Positions 11,080-20,350 of a stretch of 64,000 bases of DNA are shown here, one piece after another. The position numbers and the translations under genes are program-made. The notes beneath the pieces are model-generated. The model worked only from the letters and a program-made list of their open reading frames with translations. It was not told the origin of the DNA and searched no databases. Positions within the stretch are counted from its first letter, which is position 1; each line of letters begins with the position of its first letter. Origin of the DNA: Phaseolus vulgaris (Eukaryota > Streptophyta > Magnoliopsida > Fabales > Fabaceae); NCBI RefSeq assembly GCF_000499845.2, contig NC_023758.2:26323520-26387519 (forward strand), written 5' to 3'.

Positions 11080-12608
11080 ATCATCAAGGAGTAAACATTG
11101 TTGTGTGGAAGGTGTTCTTTAAATTACCAGGCTTCATGTTCCATCTCCTCCCCCTTTTTGGAGATGCAAGCAAGGCTCTGGGAGCAAATGTTCAATGAAT
11201 TATGTCATAAAATCATCACAGGCACTTGCCAAGGAGGCCAACAGTCACCAAAATGCTAACATTATGCAGGAATCTTTGTTTCTAAAAAAGTTTTTTTATT
11301 CTCAACTAGACAGTATCAGAGATTATGTGAACATATGTATCCTTTTAAAGACAATAATTTGTTATGTATTTTTTAGGAGATAAAGCATTTTTTGTGATTA
11401 AATGTCATTATTCATTTCAAAGGAATACTGGAAAAAAGTATGTATACCGAATTTCTTTGTTGATCTTGAAACTATAGTGATTAATTTTATTGGATGTCCT
11501 TTCTGGCCAGCAGTTACTGGCCCCCTTCAGCTTTTACGACCATGATCTTTTTCGTTGGATATTTTCTTTTTTAAGATTGTGGTGGAAGTTCTGAACCTGT
11601 CCATACGAAACAGAAATTTGATGTTCATCATGATTGTCACATGATTTGATGGCCCAACGATAACGACTAGTTAACATAGTTGATTTACGAAGTCAATATT
11701 TGCCCATTCCCCTATCAGATTGCACATATCACTGTTTTCCCATAACACACATTACCTTGTGAGAATACACTTCTTATTAGCTATAAATTCCAAGTATCTC
11801 TTTATCTTTATCTTTCTTGTCTGGGAAAAATAATATGGAAAAAACGCACACGGAAGTAATATATATAATCACGAATCAACTATAAAAAATAAACAATACA
11901 GAATTTAAAGTGATTCGGTTGCTAATTCCAACCTACATCCACACGGACAACTATTAGGTTTTATCTATCCCCATCAAATTTTTTTCTATTCTCATCTTTT
12001 TTATTTCACTTCTTTTTATCAAACAAATAATTTATGTAAGAATGGGCAAATGAGTAGCTAACTATCTATTTTTTTTTATATTGTTAATGCAATAATGACA
12101 CGAATTGACTTGTTTTGCTGGTGTAGGGATTTTGAAACTACAGTTGTTCCATAGCTAATTTGCTCTGCTTTATGTACTTGTTAGACGACTCTCATTTGGC
12201 CATTCGCGTGATGCTTAGCACATCGTTTGGGACCACGAACATTGCAAGTTGCAAGTTGGGAGGGGTAGGTTTGTGTTCTCATTTTTCATATAATCTGAAG
12301 TGTGTAGAGGTGTTACTCTTTAGATGCATTAACGTGAACTTCATTTCAAAACTTCAAGAACATGATTAAAATGCAACCATTGCGACTTTCTTTGAGGAAA
12401 GTTCTTACCTTTAAAAAAATTAGATTGTCACATGGTCATATAAGCCTTTAGATAGATAGTATATACTTGTCTCCGAAATCTGAACCATACCCAAAGAAAA
12501 GTGGGGAACTGGGGCTCATGGTGATTAACAAAAATCCTTGCATATTCGTCTTTGGCTGGAAGGTAAAGGAAACTTGCCCTCCTGACATGGGAAACAGTTC
12601 GTATAGAA
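11080..12608. other. Intergenic DNA after the CCR4 fragment
   Basis: The first 200 bp may be old 3'-UTR of the CCR4 fragment. The rest shows no recognisable gene. The frame at 12160-12369 (+) has no motif. GC-richer sequence at 12460-12608 leads into the copia scrap. Confidence 0.4.
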
Positions 12609-12762
12609 AGAGGTACCTTTTGTAGTAAATCAGGCTTTAAAACACAAACATTTTTGCTTTCCCAAGGTGCGAGTGATCACTGTTCGTAAGGACTTATCCG
12701 CGGTGTATTGTACAAGTTCCCGAGGATACAACACAAACATCACTTTAGCTAAACACCCTCAC
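12609..12762 (-). repeat. Copia scrap, copy 1 (leader-like part plus start of integrase piece), left of hAT
   Basis: About 150 bp that is nearly the same as 24661-24811 and, in its first part, as 26000-26112. On the minus strand it is a copia leader-like segment joined to a fragment of integrase. It is cut at 12762 by the hAT insertion and resumes at 16919. Confidence 0.75.
12755..12762. repeat. Target-site duplication (left) of hAT element
   Basis: The 8-mer ACCCTCAC recurs at 16911-16918, immediately outside both ends of the element. Eight-bp duplications are the hallmark of hAT transposition. The uninterrupted site is visible at 24804-24820, where CCCTCAC is followed directly by ACTCTTAGG. 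Confidence 0.93.
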
Positions 12763-12767
12763 CTATG

Positions 12768-12860
12768 AATCCCAGACACGGACACGGGAACGGATACGAC
12801 ACGGACACGGACACGGAGATACGGCTAAATTGAAAATTATAGGACACGGGACACGGCTAT
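12768..12860 (+). repeat. Left subterminal ACACGG array of the hAT element
   Basis: Repeated GACACGG / ACACGG words, at least six, in the first 100 bp of an otherwise AT-rich element. The right end (16690-16890) carries the same word as its complement, CCGTGTC or CGTGTC. Such clustered subterminal words are where hAT transposases bind in known systems; that role here is inferred. Confidence 0.7.
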
Positions 12861-12978
12861 GTATAAATTAAAATGTAGTAATATATTTTGTTATATGAAA
12901 AAAATCAAGAAAAACATTTATAAAAATGGTATAAAAAAAAGATGTATTTATGTAAACCATAATGTTTAACTTTTACAT

Positions 12979-15158
12979 TTATTCATCTTCATTAAAAAAT
13001 ATAATTTCTAATTCTGGTTCATCAAGAGATAAGCTAGCAATATCGAGAATTCCATTGTCATCCAATGAAAAGTCATCTCCTGCAATATCCCATAATTTAG
13101 TTTCCTCTTCTTTGTAATGTGAGGAGTTCCTTGAGAGAAGACGAAGATTACTATGGACAAATACTAGATCCTCTGCCCTTTTCGGTGTCATCTTATTTCT
13201 TTTTAAAGAATGTATAAAGGAGTAGGTACTCCAATTCCTCTCACAACAAGAAGAAGAACATGGTTGTCCAAGTAGTTTAAGAGCTATCTTCTGAAGTGTG
13301 GGTGCATGAACTCCATGAACAATCCACCATGATTTTGCATCCATTTGACCTCTATCATTTAAAGAGTCAGCATCGTCAAAATCTTCTCTTCCATCTGAAA
13401 AGTTTGCGAACTTTATATTTACTTGTCTCCTTACAACCACATCATCAAAGTACCTTATAAAACATTTCTTCCTTTCCTGAGTAAGTTCCTTATCTAGATG
13501 TGGGGCAACTCTGTGTGAATCTTCACTTAACCATTCATGACTATAATATCTACATAAAAAATATAAAAAACATAAATTAACATAATATTATGTACTCAAT
13601 AAAATATAAGAATAAAATAATATAACTATATTGTATTACCTTGGATTTAAAGAATGAGCCAGACAATGAAGTGATGTGCTACTCTTAGTCCAACGATCAA
13701 TTAATATTAACTTGATTACCTCGAAAAATGATGAGTATTCAGCTTATGTCTTCCTTTCATGATGGTATATGACCTTTTTCACATTTTCAATCATTGAATC
13801 CCACATTTCATATACTAAGTGAAGAGTAGCCATATCCGTATCTGTTTTTCTGAGTACATCATAAATAGGAGTAGTAAAAGCAAGTATGTAATCAACCTTC
13901 ATCCACCAATTATCATTCAACAAAGTTTCTTTCACAAATTGTGCACTATCAACATTATCCTCTTTGTAAGAAGACCATTCATTATTAATAACCATCTCTT
14001 GGAGCCCTTTCTTCAAACTTCTAAACCTTTTTAGCATGACTGTGGTTGAAGCAAATCTTGTTGAAGCAACAGAAAGCAACTTCAATGAGTTGAAGTTATT
14101 GAACATTGATAATCTCATAAAGTGCCCCATAATAAAGGTTTTAATAAAGGTTGCATCATCAGCAATTTGTGAGATCCAAGAACATTGTTGATAAGTATCA
14201 CTATTTTTTTCGGTATTTTTTGCTGCACATATATTTTTCAATGCAAGATTCAAGGTGTGCACTACACAAGGAGTCCAGTAGATTGAAGGAAATTCTAATT
14301 CTATGAGCATACCTACTGCCTTACATACAGATGCATTATCAGTTATAATTTGTACCACATTTTTTGGCCCAACCTCCATAATTACATCTCTGATGTGTTT
14401 AGCAATAAAATCTTTGTCCTTTATTTCACCAGACCCATCTACTGACTTCAAAAACATTGGTCCACTCTCAGTGATAGCCATAAAATTTATAAGTGGTCTT
14501 CTTTGAGGATCACTCCACCCATCACTAACAATGGTTACACCTTTCTGATTCCATGAGTTTCTTATAGGTTGCAGAAGATTTTCTACGTGTCTTCTTTCCT
14601 TTGAAAGTAAAGGACCTCTCAGTTTATTATATGTTGGCGGTACATACCCACTAAGATTAGAAGTATTAGTTGCAACAGAAAAGGCATTCCTATAATAAGG
14701 ATTTCTTGCTAAATGAAATGGTAGTCCTGAAGAATAAAACATCCTCGCAACTGCACAATCAACAGTATCCCTCCCTTGAATATTGAAAGCAGCTTGTAAA
14801 GAACCTTTCAGTTTTGGGTTAAGATCATTGTTGTTGGTCTGCTTTCCTTCATCAGATACATGTGGCAAAGGAACCTTCTTCTTTTTTAAGTATTCTATTT
14901 TCAATGATGCTTCATTATCTAATTTCTTGAACTCAACCAGTTTTGACGGCGTCACATTCGCACAAATTCTAACTCCTCCCCCGTAATTCTTAACAAATGA
15001 GCTCTTACTCGAGTGTAAGATCCATTGAATGAAAAATCACACGAGCTACACTTGATCATATTATTTCCACCACCAGGAGTTTTCCTTAACTTTGAAACAT
15101 ATCTCCACAAAGGTTTTGTTTCATCTTCTTCTTCCGTAGTTTGATTGGATATATTCAT
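12979..15158 (-). pseudogene. hAT transposase (BED zinc finger, DUF659, hAT dimerisation domain), one frameshift and one stop
   Basis: Translation starts at ATG 15158. Exon A (15167-13640) encodes a BED-type zinc finger (CSSC near residue 37 and a downstream H...C pair), then DUF659 with SDGWSD and TDNAS acid residues and CVVHTLNL of the RNase H-like core. A GT-AG intron runs 13639-13550. The last exon (13549-12979) holds the hAT C-terminal dimerisation domain: WWIVHG, CCERNWS, and NKMTPKRAEDLVFVHSNLRLL. Defects: a single-base loss in a G run near 14985 shifts frame between BED and DUF659, and a TAA at 13744-13746 interrupts the end of exon A. A 5' non-coding exon is likely, since a good donor at 16225 pairs with an acceptor at 15168. 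The rest of the protein reads cleanly, about 700 residues, normal for the family. Confidence 0.9.
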
Positions 15159-15167
15159 CTTAATTTC

Positions 15168-16225
15168 CTATAACAAAATAAATTAAATATAAAAGATTTA
15201 CTTACATATAAAAATCAAATAAATTTATTTAATAGAAATCAAATAAATTCATTTAATAGAAATCAAATTATAAATATAAAAAATAAAATACGTAGAAATT
15301 AAAGATGAATTATAATATATTTTATTTTTAAAAAGTATTCAATTATTATGTTATTTATTTAAGGTTATTTTATATTTTTTGTTTTAATATAATTATTAGA
15401 AAATAAATTATCTTCAATATTTAATATTTTTAGGTTAAAAGTTTAATTTACCTTTATAAAATATTTTCTTAATAAAAATTTAAGTGAATATTTAAAATAA
15501 AAAAAAATTATTTTCATGTTAGTAATTTAAAAAATAAAATAAAATATTTAAATTATATAATAATACATAATATTATATAATTATATTTAAATTATTTGAA
15601 AATATTAAAAATTAAATAAAATAAATAAATTCAAAAATTACTGTATCTTTATTCAGAATTACAATGATATATTTATATAATAAATTATATTTAAATTATT
15701 TGAAAATATTAAAAATTAAATAAAATAAATAAATTCAAAATTACTGTATCTTTATTCAGAATTACAATGATATATTTATATAATAAATTATATTTAAATT
15801 ATTTGAAAATATTAAAAATTAAATAAAATAAATAAATTCAAAATTACTGTATCTTTATTCAGAATTACAATGATATATTTATATAATAAATTATATTTAA
15901 ATTATTTGAAAATATTAAAACTTAAATTCAAAACTACTGTATTTTTATTATCTACAGTGCTGATTAAAATATTGATTAATCTTAATAAATATAATTATAT
16001 ATAAATTATTTGAAAATATTAAAAATTCAATAAAAAAATTAAATTCAAATTAATATTGTATTGTATGTAAATTATATGAAAGACCTTTATCTCTAACAAT
16101 AAGTAGTAGGTATGCATTTTAATGGCAAAGAAAAAAATTTAAGAATTTTAACATTGGAATATGAAGGGATTTATTGAATGGACAATTGGGCAGTGTGAAA
16201 ATTAAAACTAAGGATAGTCACTTAC
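15168..16225 (-). other. Probable 5'-UTR intron of the hAT transposase gene
   Basis: On the minus strand GAGAG|GTAAGT at 16226/16225 and TTATAG|GAAATT at 15168/15167 form a plausible intron of about 1058 bp just before the start codon. It is extremely AT-rich and contains the 103-bp tandem array. Inferred from splice signals only. Confidence 0.5.
15584..15950. repeat. 103-bp AT-rich tandem array inside the hAT element
   Basis: The word ATTATTTGAA recurs at 15591, 15695, 15798 and 15901, giving a unit of 103-104 bp in about three and a half nearly identical copies. A diverged copy follows near 16005. The near identity of neighbours indicates recent tandem duplication. Confidence 0.9.
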
Positions 16226-16421
16226 CTCTCTTCACCAGGTTGTCTTTTTTCTTCCTTTTCTTTCTTTCTTCTTCCTTTCTTCTTCTCCAATGTTCACCAC
16301 TTTACGCCTTCCACTTGAGTTCACCAATGCTCTGTTACTGGTTCTAACTCATATTTATAAAGTTTATTTTTTAAATTATAATTTTTTTAAGAAAAAAATA
16401 TATTATTTATTCTTAATTTTC

Positions 16422-16668
16422 TTTTTTAGTTAAGATTTTCTGTGAAATAAGGGTTTTATTTGATATTTTAGTTAAGATTTTATGTGAAATAAAGGTTTTA
16501 TTTGAAATTTTAGTTAAAATTTTCTGTGAAATAAGGATTTTATTTGAGATTTTAGTTAAGATTTTATGTGAAAAAAGGGTTTTATTTGAGATTTTAGCTA
16601 AGATTTTCTGTGAAATAAAGATTTTATTTGAGATTTTAGTTAAGATTTTCTGTGAAATTAGGGTTTAA
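16422..16668. repeat. 42-bp tandem array inside the hAT element
   Basis: The word GTTAAG (or one-base variants) recurs every 42 bp at 16429, 16471, 16513, 16555, 16597 and 16639: six units of a TTTTAGTTAAGATTTT..GTGAAAT-type repeat, ending just before the GC-rich right terminus. Confidence 0.92.
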
Positions 16669-16675
16669 AGAGTGC

Positions 16676-16905
16676 AAGTGTCCGTCCGTCGTCCGTCCGT
16701 CCGTCCGTCGTGTCTCAGGAGTGGACCGCACGCCATCCGCCGTGTCGAAGGAGTGGGCCGCGTCTCCTCCGACGTGTCCGGGAAGAGGGCCGTATCCGGC
16801 CCAGGCAGGTGCGTCTGACACCGCGTCGTGCACGCACCCGTCGCGCACCCGTGTCGGCGACGTGTCGGAAGCGGTAACGGCGTGATTTTTGCCGTATCCG
16901 AGCTT
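16676..16905 (-). repeat. GC-rich right subterminal region of the hAT element
   Basis: Starts with a GTCC/GTCCGTCC microsatellite (16680-16710), followed by repeated CGTGTC words that are the complement of the left-end array. Composition is sharply GC-rich against AT-rich surroundings. Overlapping ORFs here in three frames are low-complexity products of this composition and not genes. Confidence 0.75.
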
Positions 16906-16910
16906 CACAG

Positions 16911-16918
16911 ACCCTCAC
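16911..16918. repeat. Target-site duplication (right) of hAT element
   Basis: ACCCTCAC, identical to 12755-12762. Confidence 0.93.
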
Positions 16919-17036
16919 ACTCTTAGGTATTTCATATTAGATTGATAACCTTTCCACAACTCATAAGGTGCTTTGCCAGTTTTTCTATGTGGTATCCTAT
17001 TTTGCAAAAGACACGCGGTAACCAGAGATTTGCCTA
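16919..17036 (-). repeat. Copia scrap, copy 1, integrase piece right of hAT
   Basis: Continues copy 1 after the hAT insertion. On the minus strand it corresponds to the copia integrase stretch LQNRIPHRKTGK.PYELW. It is nearly the same as 24812-24920, after which the two copies diverge abruptly at about 17030. Confidence 0.8.
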
Positions 17037-18118
17037 AAATGATAAATCAAATTCAAACAGTGTGCAATTCTTGCACGAAAAAAAACGGTGAAGTAGCATC
17101 AGATTTGGAAAATTTATCATAATTGATTGATGCACTCTTTTAGCATGATTCCAGTGCCAAAAGTTAGTTAAGATCTCAAGTTGTCTGTGGTTTAAAATTC
17201 AAATTCAAATTTGAAAGATTCAGTTCAGCATAATTTTTTTAAGTCACACATTTGATACGTCAAAATTCCAGTAGTATTGTTTTGGTTTTATTAATCCAAT
17301 TCTAGTGTCATTCATTAGGTTCAATTTGTGTGTTATCCTTTTGTTGTGTACCTTATTTTGTTTGCTTGTCATTTTTTGTTCATTTACTTTTTCAAGTTGT
17401 CATATATCAACTCCCTTTGTTGTATGCCAATTTCAAAATTGATTTTTGGTTGCTTTAACTTTTGTTGACCTCATTTCTTGGTGGATAAGTAATTCAAAGG
17501 TGCATTGTTAAGTTTGGGGCTAATATCTTTGGTGAGAGCTTTATCACTTAGTAGGTGCTGATTTGATTTTTTAAAGTTGAATATCCTTGAGAGGTTGAGC
17601 AAGAGGACAACAACAAGTGAGCTAGCTTAAACACTTACACAAAGAATGAGTGCCAAAAAGAAAAGAAGGGTTGCATAGAATAGGAATTTTTAAATTTTAT
17701 CAATTCAATTTTCTTTGTATTTTCTGAGTTGTAATTTGCAAAACCTTTGAATAATTAGTGGATTAATTGCGCATTAGACGGTGAGTGTGTCTTCAATGGT
17801 TCTAAGTACCTAGAAGCCTCACCTTAGGATACGTCTAGTTTAAAGCTTTCTAGATAGTAATTTTTCAATTGTGTATTTTCTTGTTTAGCATTGTTTAATT
17901 GCTTTGCATTTTGTTTTTCTTGCATAAAATTGTGTTTTCATTCTTGATTGTGCTCTAAGTGAATTACTTAGAGAAAGGTTTTGTGAAAGTTTTGAAGGAT
18001 AGAATCTGGCTTGGTACTTAAGTAATCCAAGTGATTCACCTCCCTTTTCTGGGAATCTACCTACACTACTTCACTTATCTTTCTTTTGGTAAATTGCTTT
18101 TAACACATAACTTTAACG
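17037..18118 (+). other. Leader-like region before gypsy gag
   Basis: No ORF of note. T-rich sequence with the feel of a retrotransposon untranslated leader near its 3' end (17880-18118). It does not resemble the element's 3' LTR at 24011-24657. The left limit is set only by the end of the copia scrap. Confidence 0.4.
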
Positions 18119-19269
18119 ATGTCTTCTTATTCTCATCATTCTAGTGAAAGTGATAGAGAGTCTATTAAATCTCTTTTGAAACAACTAGCACCAGACTTTC
18201 AATCATTTTCATATAGACAATTGCAATATGAGACCCAAATCAAAGAGAGGGTTGAACATTTTGCTTTGATGAAAGAAGAGTTGATAGTGGTTAAAGAAAG
18301 GGATGAATACAACAAATTGAAAAAATTTCTCATTCATCTAGCTCTGGAGGAGATGATTCTTTTGGGGAACAAAATCTTAGAATTAATGACTATTATCAAC
18401 CACCCCCTAGGAGAGCTAGAAGAGTAAGACAAGAAAGCACTAAGGAGGTTAGGGTAGATCTACCTTATTTCCATGGGAAAGAAAATGTAGAAGCTTATCT
18501 ATATTGGGAAATGAAGGTAGAACAATTGTTTTCTTGTCATAGAGTAAGTGAGGAATGAAAGGTACCTTTAGCCCCCCTAAGCTTTCAAGGTAATGTTATG
18601 TATTGGTGGACTGCCCTTGAGCAAGATAGGCGCCTTCATAAGGACCCTCCCATAGAGTATTGGAATGATCTTAGAGGAGCCTTAAGACGCTGTCATATTC
18701 CCTCATATTATAATAGGGAGTTAATGGACAAGCTCCAAAGACTTCAACAAAACATTATGAGCGTAGAGGAATATAGGCAGAAAATGGAATTATATTTGAT
18801 GAGAGCCTCAATTAGGGAGTCTGAGTCCACTACCATAGCAAGGTTTTTAAGAGGACTCAATCTTGAGATTAGAGATAGAGTTGAACTTTTACCTTATAGA
18901 GACATGAATGATTTAATTCAACTTTGTATCAAAGTTGAACAACAAAATTTAAGGAAAACTTCAAGTCGTAGGGAAGGTTCATATTCTAACTCTTATCCCA
19001 AAAGAGAGTATAAAAGGGAGGAAACCACAAAGGAAAAATCTAAGGAAACTCCCAAAAATATAGATAAAGATATGATAACCCCACAACCTCGTAGCCGAGA
19101 TACCAAATGTTTTAAATGCTTTGGAAGAGGTCATATAGCTGCCCAATGCCCAAATAGGAGAACCATACTCTTAAGAGGGAAGGATGAATATAGTAGCCAA
19201 AGTGATGAAGCTAGTGGGGAGAAGAAAAAGAAAATAGTGAAGGGGAATATCCATGTGAGGGTGAGTTAA
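18119..19269 (+). pseudogene. Gypsy gag, broken
   Basis: Begins at ATG 18119 (MSSYSHHSSESD). The frame changes near 18320-18340, continues through the PPPRRARRVRQ and VDLPYFHGKENVEAYLYWE blocks typical of retrotransposon gag, has a TGA near 18556, then reads cleanly from VMYWWTALEQDRR to the CCHC zinc knuckle CFKCFGRGHIAAQCP at about 19108-19152. The ORF stops at 19267-19269, although related elements run on into protease here. Capsid and nucleocapsid function is known for the family; this copy cannot make an intact protein. Confidence 0.88.
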
Positions 19270-19319
19270 TGATGATCCGTAGAACCCTCAACAATCAACC
19301 TAGTATGAATCAAGAGTCA

Positions 19320-19324
19320 CAAAG
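19320..19324. repeat. Target-site duplication (left) of solo LTR A
   Basis: CAAAG, repeated at 20346-20350. Confidence 0.88.
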
Positions 19325-20345
19325 TGATATGATTCCAATAGCAAAATATAGATGATTCTTTGACATTTTATGGAATCAACTTGAGTTGGAGAATGAAGAG
19401 GCACTTTTATAGAAATGGATCAATGTTCTATGTTTCAAGAACTCACCAAAACTTGCGCCAAACACCAAAACTCACATGGAAGTCCCATTTCTTGTCAATT
19501 GAATCGATTAAAAGATGCAAGAGTGCAAATGAACCGATTAAATTCCATAACAATTGAAATGCACCGAACAAATTAATAGAAAATGAAGAAGAACCGATTA
19601 AATCCAGCAAGGAAGAAGATGAACCGAACAAAACATGATTTAAAGCTAAAGTACCGAAAAGAATTGCAAGAAAGGAACCTAAGACATGTTTAGAAGTTCA
19701 TATGTTCACGGAAATGGAAGGAATAGATGGAGAAGAAAGATGACTTATGTAGTTGTAGTTCTTGGTTGATGAACACGCCACTTGAAGTGTGAAAGCTCCA
19801 AGATAAGTGTGAATTGCCGCCACTTGAGGGAACCAAGGCTCTCAAGATGAGACTAGGAAGAGGAGAAGGCAAGTTCTCACTACACTCAATCACCAATTTG
19901 GGAGAGTTTTGATACTACAAATTCCAATTCTGAATTTCAAAGGACCCAAGCCCTCCTTTTATAGGAGCAAGGGCCGGTCATGAGCTTAACAAAGCTTGTA
20001 CTACAAGCTACCCAAGAGTCTCCTAAGCTAACGCCTATAGTGACTTATGAAGAGTCACCTTCTAGAAAATTCTAAACTAAAGCCTAAAGATGCTTTACAA
20101 AAGAGGTATCTAATGTTTCCCTCTAAGCACCTTTCTAAAAACCATGTATTAAACATTCTACTTTTTATACAAAAGACACTATAAAAAGAGAAAACAATCT
20201 ACCACTACTTCCTAATTCCTTAAACTTGCTCCTTGTAAGCCTTTGAGGTAAGCTAGTGTCTCCTTGAGCTTCTTCAACTTCGGCCTCTACCTCCTCTTGT
20301 CCTTGATCTTCGGCCTCTATTTCTTCTTGATCTTGATCTCCATCA
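19325..20345 (-). mobile_element. Solo LTR A of a gypsy family (1021 bp) inserted between gag and protease
   Basis: The segment starts TGAT, ends ATCA and is bounded by the exact 5-bp repeat CAAAG. Without it, gag runs straight into the protease reading (…NQESQ then RENIFH…). On the minus strand the LTR has CTATAAAAGGAGGGCTTGG promoter sequence near 19963. Its start encodes the end of a pol frame with PQRLTRSKFKELGSSGR, a feature of gypsy elements whose pol runs into the 3' LTR. It is related along much of its length to 46683-47758, which lies in the opposite orientation. No internal region is left, so it arose by LTR-LTR recombination. Confidence 0.9.
20165..20345 (-). pseudogene. Pol C-terminal coding tail lying inside solo LTR A
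   Basis: Minus-strand frame of repeated E, Q and D residues (DQEEIEAEDQGQEEVEAE) followed by TRSKFKELGS and a hydrophobic end, stopping at 20165. It belongs to the lost polyprotein of the element that left this LTR. The minus-strand frame happens to extend past 20345 into host gypsy DNA, which is chance. Confidence 0.6.
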
Positions 20346-20350
20346 CAAAG
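20346..20350. repeat. Target-site duplication (right) of solo LTR A
   Basis: CAAAG, identical to 19320-19324. Confidence 0.88.

Larger units (their letters stand above)
12763..16910 (-). mobile_element. hAT transposon, 4148 bp, nearly intact, inserted in copia scrap
   Basis: Ends are CTATGAATCCC on the left and, read inward from the right, CTGTGAAGCTC: an imperfect terminal inverted repeat of about 11 bp. It is flanked by the exact 8-bp duplication ACCCTCAC. It carries one transposase gene on the minus strand, GC-rich subterminal arrays of the ACACGG word in opposite orientation at the two ends, a 103-bp and a 42-bp tandem array, and AT-rich filler. The related empty sequence at 24811 confirms where it went in. 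Only two coding defects are evident, so it died recently or could be mobilised by a relative. Confidence 0.93.

Noticed and set aside
16422..16668. CRISPR-like regular repeats (42-bp) and the 103-bp array
   Set aside because: Units are directly adjacent with no unique spacers, and the host is a plant. They are minisatellites.
16676..16900. Captured host gene exon in the hAT element (Pack-type capture)
   Set aside because: The GC-rich segment mirrors the left-end words and shows no protein family match.
16636..16918. Overlapping ORFs in the GC-rich end of the hAT element
   Set aside because: Products are Arg/Ala-rich and low-complexity, arising from GTCC and CGTGTC repeats; they lie in the subterminal array and end at the element border.
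17990..18030. GATAG at 17999-18003 as a left target duplication of the gypsy element (right side GATAG at 24658-24662)
   Set aside because: A 5-mer matches by chance often, it is not followed by an LTR, and loss of exactly one whole LTR there is unlikely.
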